NCBI GenBank assembly: GCA_008671285.1
Contig: RPYR01000091.1
Location: 1-6,270, forward strand
Direction: 5' to 3'
From: Collinsella aerofaciens
GTDB lineage: Bacteria; Actinomycetota; Coriobacteriia; Coriobacteriales; Coriobacteriaceae
DNA length: 6,270 nt
The notes below the pieces were generated by a model. That model made no database searches, was not told where the DNA came from, and was given only the letters and a program-made list of their open reading frames with translations. This document shows, piece after piece, positions 6,027 through 6,270 of this stretch (its first letter is position 1; every line of letters starts with the position of its first letter). The position numbers were made by a program, and so were the translations under genes.

Positions 6027-6260
6027 AGCGTATCACCTTGGGGAAGGGCGCGTGCTCAAGACGATGACAACGACGGTAGCCTTGCCGTTGTCAGCGTATC
6101 ACCTTGGGGAAGGGCGCGTGCTCAAGACTGAGCGAAGCGAGGGAGCATATGCCGCGAAAGCGTATCACCTTGGGGAAGGGCGCGTGCTCAAGACAACTCG
6201 AACGATCAACAAAATATAACCGCTAGCGTATCACCTAGGGGAACGGCGCTTGCAAAAAAC
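6027..6260 (-). CRISPR. CRISPR array: four 36-bp repeats, three 30-bp spacers
   Basis: Repeats start at 6027, 6093, 6159 and 6225, exactly 66 bases apart. The first three are identical (+ strand: begins AGCGTATCACCTTGGGG, ends GTGCTCAAGAC). The fourth differs at six positions, all in its right two-thirds. Spacers are 6063-6092, 6129-6158 and 6195-6224. The 36+30 unit is typical of type II. The anti-repeat orientation shows that crRNA is read on the - strand, where the repeat begins GTCTTGAGC and ends TGATACGCT. The degenerate repeat is therefore at the 5' end of the precursor, as reported for subtype II-C. The array is short and ends 10 bases before the window edge. Confidence 0.97.
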
Positions 6261-6270
6261 TAAAACAAAA

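Noticed and set aside
5974..6219. 81-codon open frame on the + strand across the array
   Set aside because: It is a translation of the CRISPR repeats; the repeated YHLGEGRVLKT is the repeat sequence itself.

Overview
The window looks like chromosome from a high-GC gut actinobacterium of the class Coriobacteriia, most likely Collinsella or a close relative. This rests on the GC-rich codon use of the lysC and asd genes, the style of the intergenic repeats and the protein sequences. It is recognition, not a database match.

Left part (1-2651): two consecutive genes of the aspartate pathway on the + strand. The first encodes aspartate kinase (lysC), interrupted by an in-frame amber codon at 1227-1229 inside its second ACT domain; the reading frame then continues intact to 1451. 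A terminator-like hairpin separates it from asd (aspartate-semialdehyde dehydrogenase, 1626-2651), which looks complete. Together they would carry out the first two steps from aspartate towards lysine/diaminopimelate, threonine and methionine.

Middle part (2652-4050): repeat-rich intergenic DNA around one gene. It holds three 52-bp tandem hairpin units with a compensatory base change (2758-2914), a 172-bp element bounded by 27-bp terminal inverted repeats (2931-3102), an ogt-type DNA alkyl-cysteine methyltransferase gene (3268-3846, GTG start), and a 62-bp-period array of GGGAC palindromes (3886-4030).

Right part (4053-6270): a type II CRISPR locus. On the - strand lie cas1 (5586 to 4696) and cas2 (4686 to 4369), translationally close, followed by what appears to be an internally deleted remnant of a CLC chloride channel gene (4379 to 4053). 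Divergent from cas1, on the + strand, is a clear tracrRNA gene (about 5628-5746) with an anti-repeat, a palindromic hairpin, a UUCG-capped terminator stem and a T-run. After an AT-richer stretch come a 14-bp bidirectional terminator hairpin (5986-6018) and a CRISPR array of four 36-bp repeats and three 30-bp spacers (6027-6260), with the last repeat degenerate. The anti-repeat shows that crRNA is made from the - strand, leftwards into the terminator. The layout resembles subtype II-C, but no Cas9 or other effector gene lies next to cas1 or anywhere in the window. Either cas9 sits beyond the array at the right edge, which would be an unusual order, or it has been lost. This unresolved effector, together with the broken lysC and the structured repeats, is what most deserves a second look.
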